Origin: Candidatus Limivicinus faecipullorum
GTDB lineage: Bacteria; Bacillota; Clostridia; Oscillospirales; Oscillospiraceae
Assembly: GCA_018711755.1 (NCBI GenBank)
Contig: DVHY01000137.1
Span: 1-34,633 of the forward strand
Direction of reading: 5' to 3'
DNA: 34,633 nucleotides
The position numbers were made by a program, and so were the translations under genes. Numbering within the stretch: the stretch's first letter is position 1; each line of letters opens with the position of its first letter. The notes below the pieces were generated by a model. That model had not been told where the DNA came from. It did not search any database and worked only from the letters and a program-made list of their open reading frames with translations. This document shows positions 6,952 to 15,211 of the stretch, one piece after another.

Positions 6952-7608
6952 ATGTTCCAGACCGTTGTAATGAGCCTGAACGAGGGCTTTGTCAAATCCC
7001 TGGAGATCTTCATACTCACCCTGCTGGGGGCCATACCCCTGGGGCTTATAATGTCCTTCGGCTCCATGAGCAGCTTCAAACCCCTCAACGGTTTTGTGCG
7101 CACGGTGGTGTGGATATTCCGGGGCTCCCCTTTGATGATACAGCTGCTGCTTATCTACTACGCCCCCGGCATGATGGGCTACAACATCTGGGGCACAGGC
7201 TCCTCCGGCCGCTTTGCCGCCGCCATGGCCGCCTTTATCCTCAACTATGCCTGCTACTTCTCGGAGATATTCCGGGGCGGCATAGAGAGCATACCCCGGG
7301 GCCAGAAGGAGGCGGGCCAGGTGCTGGGCATGACCGGCACCCAGATATTCTTCAAGGTCACCCTGCTCCAGGTCATAAAGCGCATAGTGCCCCCCATGGG
7401 CAACGAGATAATCACCCTGGTGAAGGACACCTCCCTGGTACGTGTCATCTCCGTGTACGAGGTGATGTGGAACGGCCAGGCTTTCATCAAGTCCTCCGGG
7501 CTCATCTGGCCGCTGTTTTTCACCGCCGTCTACTACCTGGCCTTCAACGGCCTGCTGACCATACTCTTCGGCTGGCTGGAAAAGAAGCTGGACTATTTCA
7601 AGGTTTAA
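6952..7608 (+). CDS. Polar amino-acid ABC transporter permease (HisM/GlnP type)
   Basis: A 218-residue inner-membrane permease with about five hydrophobic spans. The EAA loop that docks on the ATPase reads EIFRGGIESIPRGQKEAGQVLG. I chose ATG 6952 because AGTGAGG sits six bases upstream; a GTG at 6940 in frame is less well placed. Being a single permease gene, it should act as a homodimer, as in many GlnP-type importers. The ATPase gene begins 12 bases after its stop. Confidence 0.94.
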   Translation: MFQTVVMSLNEGFVKSLEIFILTLLGAIPLGLIMSFGSMSSFKPLNGFVRTVVWIFRGSPLMIQLLLIYYAPGMMGYNIWGTGSSGRFAAAMAAFILNYACYFSEIFRGGIESIPRGQKEAGQVLGMTGTQIFFKVTLLQVIKRIVPPMGNEIITLVKDTSLVRVISVYEVMWNGQAFIKSSGLIWPLFFTAVYYLAFNGLLTILFGWLEKKLDYFKV

Positions 7609-7620
7609 GGGGGCTGCGCC

Positions 7621-8406
7621 ATGGCACTGCTTGAAGTTACCGATCTCCATAAGAATTTTGACCAGCTCCAGGTCCTGAAAGGCATCAGCTTCTCCCTGGA
7701 AAAGGGGCAGACTCTGTCCGTTATCGGCCCCTCCGGCGGCGGCAAGACCACCCTTCTCCGCTGCCTCAACTTCCTGGAAATGCCCAGCGCCGGGAAAATA
7801 GCCATAAACGACGATAAGGGCAGCCATGTGCTCTTTGACGGCAGCGCCGGGAAAGAGCTGAAGGCCGCCCAGATACGGGAGAACCGCCTCCACTTCGGCC
7901 TGGTGTTCCAGAGCTTCAACCTCTTCCCCCAGTACACCGCCCTGCAGAACGTGTCCCTGGCCCCCCAGCTGCGGGCCAAGGGCAAGGAGGACAGGAAAGC
8001 CCAGCTCCAGGCCATAGAGGAAAAGAGCGTGGACCTGCTGCGCCGTGTGGGTCTGGGGGACAAGCTGAACTACTACCCCCACCAGCTCTCCGGCGGCCAG
8101 CAGCAGCGGGTGGCCATAGCCCGGGCTCTGGCCCTCACCCCCGACGTGCTCTTCTTCGACGAGCCCACCTCGGCCCTGGACCCGGAGCTCACCGGGGAGG
8201 TGCTGAGCGTCATCCGCCAGCTGGCCCAGGAGAACATGACCATGGTGGTGGTCACCCACGAGATGGGCTTTGCCCAGGCGGTGTCCGACCAGGTGCTGTT
8301 CATTGACGGCGGCGTCATCGTGGAGCAGGGCCCGCCGGAGCAGGTGCTGGGCGCCCCCGCCGAGGAGCGCACCCGGCAGTTCCTCCGAGGCTTTGCAAAA
8401 GACTGA
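7621..8406 (+). CDS. Polar amino-acid ABC transporter ATPase (GlnQ/HisP type)
   Basis: A 261-residue ATPase of the amino-acid importer. Walker A is GPSGGGKTT (about residues 37-45), the Q-loop is FQSFNLFPQY, the signature is LSGGQQQRVAIARA, Walker B is VLFFDEPTSALDPE and the switch His is in VVTHEMGFA. Between Walker A and the Q-loop there is a modest insertion (about residues 62-88, containing DDKGSHVLFDGSAGKELKAA), which makes it longer than typical GlnQ (about 240 residues). It is the last gene of the importer operon and is followed by a strong terminator. Confidence 0.95.
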   Translation: MALLEVTDLHKNFDQLQVLKGISFSLEKGQTLSVIGPSGGGKTTLLRCLNFLEMPSAGKIAINDDKGSHVLFDGSAGKELKAAQIRENRLHFGLVFQSFNLFPQYTALQNVSLAPQLRAKGKEDRKAQLQAIEEKSVDLLRRVGLGDKLNYYPHQLSGGQQQRVAIARALALTPDVLFFDEPTSALDPELTGEVLSVIRQLAQENMTMVVVTHEMGFAQAVSDQVLFIDGGVIVEQGPPEQVLGAPAEERTRQFLRGFAKD

Positions 8407-8414
8407 TATACATG

Positions 8415-8464
8415 AAAGGCCCCCGGGTCGGTACGGACCGTTCCGTGCTGACCCGGGGGCTTTT
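8415..8464. terminator. Bidirectional intrinsic terminator with an extended hairpin
   Basis: An outer 11-bp GC-rich stem, GCCCCCGGGTC (8419-8429) with GACCCGGGGGC (8450-8460), encloses a second stem, ACGGA (8433-8437) with TCCGT (8442-8446). TTTT follows on the plus side. It separates the convergent importer operon and CarD-like gene. Confidence 0.85.
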
Positions 8465-8470
8465 ATCGTT

Positions 8471-8956
8471 TTATTCCGCGCTCTCCAGGCGGCGGGATAT
8501 GTAGTCCTCCACTTCTCCTACTTCCAGGCCCAGGGCGGTGGCCAGCTCCCCGTGGAGCATGTCCCTAGCCCGCTTCATTATGGCCTCGGCCCGGCTGCTC
8601 TTGGTCTTGCGCTGGGACATCCTGCTGCTCAGGCCCTTGACTATGCTCACCAGAGCCTCGCAGCTGTGCTGCTTGAAAAGCTCCTTATAAAAGGCGTCCA
8701 CATGGTTGAAGCGGTTGTCGCTGCATATAGCCGGCTGGATATCGGGTATGCTGTCGATAAAAGCCTCCGCCGCCGCCCGGCTCATCACCGGGCGCATAAA
8801 AGCCTTGGTATCTACCGGGGCAAAGTAGGTGCCGCTGCCTATCAGGGGCCTGAGATAGTAATACAGTTTCCCGTCCCCCGACTCCAGGGGCGCTATCTTC
8901 TCTACGGTGCAGACGCCGTTTTCCCCGTATATTATTTTTTCTCCTATCTCATACAT
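8471..8956 (-). CDS. CarD-like RNA-polymerase-binding transcription factor
   Basis: A 161-residue protein. The N-terminal CarD/TRCF RNA-polymerase interaction domain (residues 1-60) begins MYEIGEKIIYGENGVCTVEK and contains the YYYLRPL and FAPVD strands. The helical C-terminal domain (about 65-155) is basic, notably SSRMSQRKTKSSRAEAIMKR. CarD proteins bind the polymerase beta subunit and promoter DNA upstream of the -10 box to tune open-complex stability. It is monocistronic and lies between convergent and divergent neighbours, so the context gives no hint of its targets. Many Clostridia carry more than one CarD-like gene. Confidence 0.88.
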   Translation of the reverse strand: MYEIGEKIIYGENGVCTVEKIAPLESGDGKLYYYLRPLIGSGTYFAPVDTKAFMRPVMSRAAAEAFIDSIPDIQPAICSDNRFNHVDAFYKELFKQHSCEALVSIVKGLSSRMSQRKTKSSRAEAIMKRARDMLHGELATALGLEVGEVEDYISRRLESAE

Positions 8957-8990
8957 TATAAAATACCCCTATGTTAATTCTCATGTCTAT

Positions 8991-9020
8991 ATATTACAAC
9001 AAACCGGGAGAAATTTCCAA
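8991..9020 (-). promoter_or_regulatory. Weak candidate promoter of the CarD-like gene
   Basis: On the minus strand TTGGAA (9020-9015), 18 bases and TAATAT (8996-8991), with a TG just before the -10. The matches are partial. The 199-bp gap 8957-9155 is AT-rich and holds nothing else I can name beyond the hemZ promoter. Confidence 0.3.
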
Positions 9021-9093
9021 CATTATTTTCAATTTATTAAAGATTTTTCCCGGTATTCTGATAACATTAACTTTTAAAAAATGCTTTGCCTTG

Positions 9094-9122
9094 TTGTGCC
9101 CGGGGATTTTTGATGCTATAAT
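9094..9122 (+). promoter_or_regulatory. Promoter of the hemZ operon (extended -10)
   Basis: TTGTGC (9094-9099), 17 bases, then a perfect TATAAT (9117-9122) preceded by TGC, an extended -10 that offsets the weak -35. The start near 9129 leaves a short leader to ATG 9156. Confidence 0.65.
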
Positions 9123-9155
9123 TATGTCTACCCAATTTTTCTTGCAGAGGCCGAT

Positions 9156-10643
9156 ATGAAACTGTATTTCAGAGGACACGACTACAAATACGCCGCCGAG
9201 CAGATGCTGCTGACCATGTTCCCCCAGGAGCGGCCGGAGTATCCCCGGGGCGCGCCGGAGGGGGACCGGATGGAGCTGAGCCTCAGCTCCGGCGGGCGTT
9301 ACACCACCGCCCTCTGCTCCCTGTACCGGGGCGGGCAGCTGTACCGCAGCCGGGCGGCGGCGGAGATCCCGGCGGAGCTGGGAGACCTGGAGGCGGACAG
9401 GATACGCCAGAGGCTCATTAAAAACGCCATGTACCGCTCCGCATTGAAAAGCGGGGTGAAGAAGCCCGCCTGGGGCGCCCTCACCGGGGTGCGGCCGGGA
9501 AAGCTCCTGGAGGCCAAGCTCTCCTCCGGCATGGGAGAGGAACAGGCTCTGAGGCAGTTTGTCCGGGAATACGACGTGAGCCCGGAGCGCGCCGCCCTGT
9601 GTCTGGACACCAGCCGGGAGACCATGAAGGCCGCCGCCTCCCTGGGGCCCCGGGACGTCTGTCTCTATGTGGGCATACCCTTCTGCCCCACCCGCTGCGC
9701 CTATTGCAGCTTCGTGAGCCAGTCGGTGGAGAAGAGCATGAAGCTGATAGCTCCCTTCCACGCCGCTTTGCACAAGGAGCTGAAGGCCACGGCGGAGCAG
9801 CTGAGAGAGCTGGGGCTCACTCCCGTGTCCATATACATGGGGGGCGGCACCCCCACCACCCTCAGCGCCGGGCAGCTGGATGAGCTCTGCTCCTGGATAG
9901 AGGAGGAATTTGACCTGTCCTCCCTGCGGGAGTACACCGTGGAGGCCGGCAGGCCCGACACCATAACCCAGGAGAAGCTCCTGGTCCTGGGCCGCCACGG
10001 GGTGGACCGGCTCAGCGTCAATCCCCAGACTATGGAGGACTCCGTGCTGGAGCTCATAGGCCGCAGGCACACGGCGGCGGACATAATCAAAGCCCTGGAG
10101 CTGGTGCGCTCCTCAGGCGGCTTTGCCGTGAACATGGACCTTATAGCCGGCCTGCCCGGGGACAGCGTCCCCGGCTTTCAAAGCAGCCTGGAAAAGCTGC
10201 TCTCCCTGGAGCCGGAGAATATCACGGTGCATACCCTGTCTCTCAAAAAAGGCTCCCGCATCACCCTGGAGGGCAGCCCCCTGCCCTCGGCGGAGGAGGT
10301 CTCCGCCATGCTGGACTATGCCGGAGAGCGGCTGAGAGCCCGGGCTTACAGCCCCTATTACCTGTACCGGCAGAAGTTCATGTCCGGGGGCTTCGAGAAC
10401 CTGGGCTGGGCCAAGCCCGGATATGTGAATCTGTACAACATCTGTATAATGGAGGAGCTGTGCAGCATCATCGCCCTGGGAGGCGGCGGCTCCACCAAGC
10501 TGATACGCCCGGACCAGGGGCGGAACATACGCCTCATGGCCCCGAAATATCCGCTGGAATATATAGAGAATATAGACAAGACCTGCGGAGATAAAATTAA
10601 AATAGCCGAATTTTACAGGGAATTTCTACTTCGGGAGGACTGA
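9156..10643 (+). CDS. hemZ: Radical SAM coproporphyrinogen dehydrogenase HemZ
   Basis: A 495-residue member of the HemN/HemW radical SAM family, HemZ subgroup. The 4Fe-4S cysteines are C177, C181 and C184 in GIPFCPTRCAYCSF, followed by the SAM-binding glycine motif MGGGTPTT. A roughly 165-residue N-terminal domain before the radical SAM core (including WGALTGVRPGKLLE) distinguishes HemZ from HemN and HemW. The family is annotated as oxygen-independent oxidative decarboxylation of coproporphyrinogen III, but HemZ activity is less well proven than HemN. No other haem genes are in the window. The downstream kinase gene begins two bases after its stop, so the two are co-transcribed. Confidence 0.9.
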   Translation: MKLYFRGHDYKYAAEQMLLTMFPQERPEYPRGAPEGDRMELSLSSGGRYTTALCSLYRGGQLYRSRAAAEIPAELGDLEADRIRQRLIKNAMYRSALKSGVKKPAWGALTGVRPGKLLEAKLSSGMGEEQALRQFVREYDVSPERAALCLDTSRETMKAAASLGPRDVCLYVGIPFCPTRCAYCSFVSQSVEKSMKLIAPFHAALHKELKATAEQLRELGLTPVSIYMGGGTPTTLSAGQLDELCSWIEEEFDLSSLREYTVEAGRPDTITQEKLLVLGRHGVDRLSVNPQTMEDSVLELIGRRHTAADIIKALELVRSSGGFAVNMDLIAGLPGDSVPGFQSSLEKLLSLEPENITVHTLSLKKGSRITLEGSPLPSAEEVSAMLDYAGERLRARAYSPYYLYRQKFMSGGFENLGWAKPGYVNLYNICIMEELCSIIALGGGGSTKLIRPDQGRNIRLMAPKYPLEYIENIDKTCGDKIKIAEFYREFLLRED

Positions 10644-10645
10644 TT

Positions 10646-11578
10646 ATGAAGTACCAGTTGGAAGACATCAACTTCAGGACCGTATCTGACCCTGCGGCCT
10701 TTATGGCCGAGAGCGACGAGGCCTACCGGCACAAGGTGAAGCAGGCGGCAGACCTTATAGCGGCCAACAGGAAGCGCAGCCCCATCGTGCTGCTCTCCGG
10801 CCCCTCCGGCTCCGGCAAGACCACCACCTCCATGAAGATCGCCGAGGAGCTGAACCGCCGGGGAATAAACACCCACTATGTGGCTCTGGACGACTACTTC
10901 AAGACCATTGACGAGAACAGCCCCCGCACCGCCGACGGACAGCTGGACCTGGAGTCGCCTCTGTGTGTGGATATGGAGCTGCTCAACCGGCACTTCGAGA
11001 TGCTCAGCCGGGGAGAACGGGTGTTCATCCCCAAGTACGAGTTCTCCCGGCGCATGCGTGTCCAGGAGCCCTCCAAGTCCATAAAGCTGAAAGGGGACGA
11101 GGTGGTCATCTTCGAGGGCATCCACGCCCTCAACAGCAGCATCACCGATGTACACCCGGAGGCCTTCAAGCTGTATATCTCCGCCCGCAGCGACGTGGAG
11201 TTCCAGGGGCAGATAGTCTTCAAGCGCACCTGGTTCCGCCTGGTGCGCCGCCTGGTGCGGGATTACAATTTCCGGGGCTCCGATGCGGCGGAGACCATGA
11301 GCATGTGGGCCAATGTCCGCCACGGTGAAAAGCTGTATATCTCCCCCTTCAAGGACAAGGCGGACTTCCAGTTCGACACCGCCGCCCCCTATGAGCCCGC
11401 AGTATTCAACCGCACCGCCACGGAGCTTTTCAAGTCCGTGCCTGAGGGCATAGAACGCTTCGAGGAGCTGAGGGCCGTGCTTCCCGCCTTGCAGCTCTTC
11501 GGGGAGATAGACGAAAGCCTGGTGGCCCCCGACGCCCTCATCCGGGAGTTCATCGGCGGCGGCATATACGAGTACTGA
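10646..11578 (+). CDS. Uridine kinase-family nucleoside kinase
   Basis: A 310-residue P-loop kinase. Walker A is GPSGSGKTT (residues 52-60), with the family aspartate pair in ALDDYFKT and the later EGIHAL segment. The PRK/Udk fold spans about residues 45-240. It is longer than classical Udk (about 210 residues), with N-terminal and C-terminal extensions. Similar proteins in Clostridia are annotated as uridine kinases, but the substrate is not certain. GGAGG lies eight bases before ATG 10646, and the gene sits only two bases after hemZ. No biochemical link to hemZ is evident. Confidence 0.85.
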   Translation: MKYQLEDINFRTVSDPAAFMAESDEAYRHKVKQAADLIAANRKRSPIVLLSGPSGSGKTTTSMKIAEELNRRGINTHYVALDDYFKTIDENSPRTADGQLDLESPLCVDMELLNRHFEMLSRGERVFIPKYEFSRRMRVQEPSKSIKLKGDEVVIFEGIHALNSSITDVHPEAFKLYISARSDVEFQGQIVFKRTWFRLVRRLVRDYNFRGSDAAETMSMWANVRHGEKLYISPFKDKADFQFDTAAPYEPAVFNRTATELFKSVPEGIERFEELRAVLPALQLFGEIDESLVAPDALIREFIGGGIYEY

Positions 11579-11605
11579 GAGCTTTTATTCGGAGGAGGGT
11601 TTACG

Positions 11606-11896
11606 GTGAAGGATTTTCTCACGACCCTGGCAATATGGATAGTCATAATGTTCGTCGGGCTGTTCTTCTTCGGGAATTTTTTCCTCTCCGGGCGGCACAT
11701 CTACGGCGCCACCCTGGTATTCTCTTTTGTCCCGGCTATCATCACCTACATCTTCTGCCGCCAGTCCGAGGAGCTGGATGCTCTCCGGGAACGGGTGAAA
11801 AAGCTGGAAGAAGCATTCTCCCAGGAAAAGGAGGCCGGTGCTGAGCCCGGCGGCCAGGAGGCGAAGCAGCCGGAGGCCGGGGCAGAAAAGCCCTGA
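11606..11896 (+). CDS. Small membrane protein with a C-terminal coiled coil
   Basis: A 96-residue protein I do not recognise. Two transmembrane helices (about residues 5-26 and 33-51) are followed by a heptad-like segment (SEELDALRERVKKLEEAFSQ, 53-72) and a disordered tail rich in Glu, Ala, Gly and Pro. The start codon is GTG 11606, supported by GGAGGAGG seven bases upstream. It lies 27 bases after the uridine-kinase-like gene with no terminator between, so it is probably the third gene of that operon. A scaffold or regulatory role at the membrane is only a guess. Confidence 0.7.
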   Translation: MKDFLTTLAIWIVIMFVGLFFFGNFFLSGRHIYGATLVFSFVPAIITYIFCRQSEELDALRERVKKLEEAFSQEKEAGAEPGGQEAKQPEAGAEKP

Positions 11897-11915
11897 GCTT
11901 GTGGTAATATCTGGT

Positions 11916-11951
11916 TTGACAGGCAGCCATACTCTGTGGTATCTTTATAAT
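11916..11951 (+). promoter_or_regulatory. Candidate promoter of the surface-protein gene
   Basis: A perfect TTGACA (11916-11921) is followed after 18 bases by TATCTT (11940-11945). A perfect TATAAT lies at 11946-11951 but would need a 24-base spacer. Transcription would start near 11952-11958, giving a leader of about 95 nt. Confidence 0.5.
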
Positions 11952-12050
11952 GTATAAATATATGTTTTCGACTGGATGCCGGGTTCTTTCCGCAGCCGTC
12001 AAAGATCCGGAAACAATCTGGAAAAGGAACCTCGGTAAAGGAGAAGAGGC

Positions 12051-14357
12051 ATGAAAAAGAAAATTATAGCCATGACCCTGTACATAGCCCTGCTGCTGAC
12101 TTCCCTCATCCCCGTCACTGCTCTGGCAGTGGGAGATGAGGGGGATGGCACGGGCCCCTCAGTCCGCTCCGCCACAGAATTGAGCATTAGCGGCGTATCC
12201 CTGGCCCCCAAGACCTATGACGGCAAGACCGACGGCACGGTGGAAAGCGTGAGCTTCTCCAGCACAGACGATTCTGTAACAGCTCCCACCCTCACGCCGG
12301 GCGTTGACTACACCGCCACGGTGGAATATGACAGCGCCAATGCGGGCGATAACAGGACTGCCACCGTCACCGTGATGCTGAAAAACCCCAACTATACCTT
12401 TAGTAATGGCAGTACGACTACATATATACAGAAAAATCAGACGATAAGCCACTTGCCTGTGGCACTGGATTGGGGAAGCACCAGCTTCTTCTATGACGGC
12501 ACGGAGAAGAGCGTCTTCGCCGCCATCACCAACTTGGTGGGTGACGACCAGGTCAGCCTGATTTACGGCGGCACCACCAGCGCCACCGAAGCAAGGGCGG
12601 ATAATTACACCGCCAGCGTCACCGATCTGGAGGGCGCCGACGCCGGCAATTACACTCTGACCGGCGTGACCAACCTAAGCCAGGAATGGAGCATCAAAAT
12701 TGATATCAGCTCTTTTACTGTCTCTTGCGATTTAACGTCATCCCCTCTTACTTATACCGGCCAAAGTTGCGAACCCGACTCCTACTTGATCACTGTTTAC
12801 GATTCTTCTTCAAATTCTCTGAATCCCGACACGGACTACACACTGAGTTACGCGAATAATGTCAATGCAGGTGATGATGCCAAAGTCATTGTCACCGGCA
12901 CAGGCAAGTACGCCGGCATAGCCGAGGGATTCTTTACAATTCTTCCCGCCAAGCTGAGCATCGGAGATGTGACCCTGGCCACCAAGACCTATGACGGCAA
13001 GACCGGCGGCACGGTCACCGACGTGAGCTTTACTGGAGTGCCACCAGAGCAGACCCTCAAGCTGGGCGTTGACTACACCGCCACGGTGGAGTATGACAGC
13101 GCCGATGCGGGAGATGGCAAAACCGCCACCGTCACCGTGACGCTGAAAAACTCCAACTACAGCCTGAAGGTAAACACCTTTACTCTCCCAAACCAGACCA
13201 TAGAGAAAGCCGACTATGAGGGCAATAAAACTGCCGACGGCTATATCGTGGCGGACAGCAGCCTTCATTCCGTCAAGCTGCCAGACATCCCCGAGGGGGC
13301 CAGCTACGGCAAGCCCGAATATTCCGGCGGCGACGATGCCGTGACCAGTTTGAGCATTACGGACGGCATACTGCACTACAGCGGCGGCAGCATTACGTCA
13401 GGCAGCAAATACACCGTCACTGTGCCGGTGGCTGGCGGCAACAATTATGAAGACTATGATATCACCGTCAGCCTCACCGGCAGCGACAATGTGGTGCTCA
13501 GCGGAGAGCCCACTCTGAGCAGCGACACCATCACCTACGGACAGAAGCTGAGCGACATCACCCTCTCCGGCTCCATGTATGCGGGAGCCACCCAGGTGAG
13601 CGGCGTCTTTACCTGGAACGCCCCCAATACCATGCCGGGAGCGGGAACTTATCCGGCCCAGTGGACATTCACTTCCAATGAAGGCACTGCCACGGACAGC
13701 ACCCAAATCACCGTTAAGCAGCGGCCCGTGGAGCTGGATTGGGGAACCACCGTCTTCACCTATGACGGCGAACCCCATTCCGTATCCGCCACTATCAGCA
13801 ATGTGGTGGGGAACGACGATGTGCAGCCGGTCTACGGCGGGACCACCAGCGCCACTGACATAGAGACCTATACCGCCACTGTCACCGGCCTCAATGGCAC
13901 CAACGCCGGCAATTACACTTTGGTGGGAGTGAGCAACGTCAGCCAGGAATGGAGTATCAAGTCCCCCGTTACCCTGGTCAGCAGCGTGACCATGAGCCGC
14001 AGCAGCCTGCGTATATACGAGGGCAAGAGCTACAGCCTCAGCGCTGCGGTCTCTCCGGCAGATGCCACGGACAAGAGCCTGTACTGGGGCAGCAGTAACC
14101 CGGATATAGCCACTGTGGACCAGAACGGTAAGGTCACCGGCAAGGCCCCCGGCGTCTGCACCATATTCGCCCAGGCTCAGGACGGCAGCAAGGTATTTGC
14201 CGCCTGCTCCGTGCGGGTGCTGCACTGGTACCCCGGCGCCACACCCATCACTGGGGACAGCTCCCACCTGGGGCTGTGGATAGGTGTGCTGGCGGTGAGC
14301 GCCTGCGCAATAGGTGCAGCAGCCTTTATCCTGATAAAGAAGCGGAAGAGCAAATAA
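12051..14357 (+). CDS. Secreted, repeat-containing cell-surface protein with a noncanonical sorting-type C-terminus
   Basis: A 768-residue modular surface protein. Residues 1-26 are a Sec signal peptide (MKKKIIAMTLYIALLLTSLI, cut after ALA). Two YDG-type beta domains (about 44-128 and 301-384) share TYDGKT, GVDYTATVEYDSA and TATVTV. Two MBG-type domains (about 136-214 and 556-637) share LDWG, YGGTTSAT, AGNYTL and SQEWSI. Unassigned beta-rich stretches lie between them. Residues 638-724 form an Ig-like Big_2 domain (YWGSSNPDIATVDQNGKVTG). The end is TPITGD (731-736), a hydrophobic helix (about 743-760) and KKRKSK. This looks like an LPXTG sorting signal with a changed first residue, of the TPXTG/NPXTG kind common in Clostridia. 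No sortase gene is in the window. A role in adhesion or matrix binding is inferred from the domains. AAAGGAG lies about ten bases upstream of the ATG. Confidence 0.88.
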   Translation: MKKKIIAMTLYIALLLTSLIPVTALAVGDEGDGTGPSVRSATELSISGVSLAPKTYDGKTDGTVESVSFSSTDDSVTAPTLTPGVDYTATVEYDSANAGDNRTATVTVMLKNPNYTFSNGSTTTYIQKNQTISHLPVALDWGSTSFFYDGTEKSVFAAITNLVGDDQVSLIYGGTTSATEARADNYTASVTDLEGADAGNYTLTGVTNLSQEWSIKIDISSFTVSCDLTSSPLTYTGQSCEPDSYLITVYDSSSNSLNPDTDYTLSYANNVNAGDDAKVIVTGTGKYAGIAEGFFTILPAKLSIGDVTLATKTYDGKTGGTVTDVSFTGVPPEQTLKLGVDYTATVEYDSADAGDGKTATVTVTLKNSNYSLKVNTFTLPNQTIEKADYEGNKTADGYIVADSSLHSVKLPDIPEGASYGKPEYSGGDDAVTSLSITDGILHYSGGSITSGSKYTVTVPVAGGNNYEDYDITVSLTGSDNVVLSGEPTLSSDTITYGQKLSDITLSGSMYAGATQVSGVFTWNAPNTMPGAGTYPAQWTFTSNEGTATDSTQITVKQRPVELDWGTTVFTYDGEPHSVSATISNVVGNDDVQPVYGGTTSATDIETYTATVTGLNGTNAGNYTLVGVSNVSQEWSIKSPVTLVSSVTMSRSSLRIYEGKSYSLSAAVSPADATDKSLYWGSSNPDIATVDQNGKVTGKAPGVCTIFAQAQDGSKVFAACSVRVLHWYPGATPITGDSSHLGLWIGVLAVSACAIGAAAFILIKKRKSK
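12180..13205 (+). repeat. Duplicated YDG-domain coding segments (12180-12430 and 12950-13205)
   Basis: The two segments are similar at the DNA level: AAGACCTATGACGGCAAGAC, and then GGGCGTTGACTACACCGCCA, occur in both in the same order. They encode two domains of the surface protein and arose by internal duplication. Confidence 0.85.
12450..13965 (+). repeat. Duplicated MBG-domain coding segments (12450-12695 and 13715-13965)
   Basis: Both copies encode LDWG, YDG, a YGGTTSAT block, NAGNYTL or DAGNYTL and SQEWSIK in the same order, with long near-identical DNA stretches (for example GCCGGCAATTACACT). They bracket the other domains of the surface protein. Confidence 0.8.
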
Positions 14358-14381
14358 AGGATAAATAATTATTAAATCCTG

Positions 14382-14414
14382 AAGGCTGCCCGCAGGAAAC
14401 TGCTGGCAGCCTTT
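14382..14414 (+). terminator. Terminator-like hairpin after the surface-protein gene
   Basis: AAGGCTGCC (14382-14390) pairs with GGCAGCCTT (14405-14413), with an inner GCAG-GAAA-CTGC hairpin separated by one mismatch. Only three T follow, so on its own it is a modest terminator. Confidence 0.6.
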
Positions 14415-14454
14415 ACCATGTCTGTCCATTCTTCACTCCTCACTCTTCACTGGA

Positions 14455-14493
14455 ATAAAAATCCCTCAGGCCGACGGCCTGAGGGATTTTTAT
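14455..14493. terminator. Perfect bidirectional intrinsic terminator
   Basis: An uninterrupted 18-bp stem with a 3-base loop (GAC, 14473-14475); the outer part reads ATAAAAAT/ATTTTTAT and supplies the T-run for both strands. It ends the V-ATPase operon and backs up the surface-gene terminator. Confidence 0.93.
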
Positions 14494-14508
14494 TGCTTAT
14501 TTGGCGTT

Positions 14509-15159
14509 TTACTTGAAGTTATGGGCATCCTGAAGCACCATTTCCTTGACCTTCAGCAGACGCACCTTGGTGGAGTTCTCGTTCTCCTCCAGCTTCATGG
14601 CGATATACTTTATGTTCTCCTCCAGTTCAGGTATCATCACGTACTCCAGCGCGTTGACCCGGCGGCGGGTCTTTTCTATCTCCTCCGCCAGCAGCTGCAT
14701 GGTCTTTTCCACCTGAGCCAGCTCCAGCATGTCCTGGAACACTCTGGCCATTTTATCCAAAGCGTCGTCCAGCTCGCCGGAGGTCTGGGCGAAACCGTAG
14801 GGGTATATCTCGGATGGGTCGTTGTTCTTGGTCCGGAAACTGTAGAGCGGCACATTGACGCTCATCACGTTCTTGTACTTCAAGCCCAGCTCAACACTCT
14901 GCCTGGGGTAGAGCAGCGCCTGCTCCAGCATTTCGGGGGACATGATGGCGCTGGCCACCTGCAATGAGGCAAAGGCCCCTGTCAGCCCCTCCTCCACCTT
15001 GGTACGCAGCTCCTTGTTGAGCTTCACCACATCCATGAACTGGCGCATCAGCTCGTCCCGCTTGTCTTTCAGGAGCTTGTGGCCCCGGCGGGCGGTCTTT
15101 AGTCTGCCCTTGAGCTGTTTGAGCACCATTCTGGTGGGGGTTATCGCAGTGCCTGCCAA
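14509..15159 (-). CDS. ntpD: V-type ATP synthase/ATPase subunit D (central stalk)
   Basis: A 216-residue helical protein forming the rotating central shaft that links the A3B3 head to the rotor ring. The opening (ITPTRMVLKQLKGRLKTARRGHKLLKDKRDEL) and the long C-terminal helix (EIEKTRRRVNALEYVMIPEL) are typical of subunit D. It is the last gene of the operon, 52 bases after ntpB, and is followed by a strong terminator. Length is normal for the family. Confidence 0.96.
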   Translation of the reverse strand: MAGTAITPTRMVLKQLKGRLKTARRGHKLLKDKRDELMRQFMDVVKLNKELRTKVEEGLTGAFASLQVASAIMSPEMLEQALLYPRQSVELGLKYKNVMSVNVPLYSFRTKNNDPSEIYPYGFAQTSGELDDALDKMARVFQDMLELAQVEKTMQLLAEEIEKTRRRVNALEYVMIPELEENIKYIAMKLEENENSTKVRLLKVKEMVLQDAHNFK

Positions 15160-15211
15160 AAAGCATCACCTCCGTTTAGAATAATTAGAAGTCCTACTTT
15201 CCGGGCAGGTC

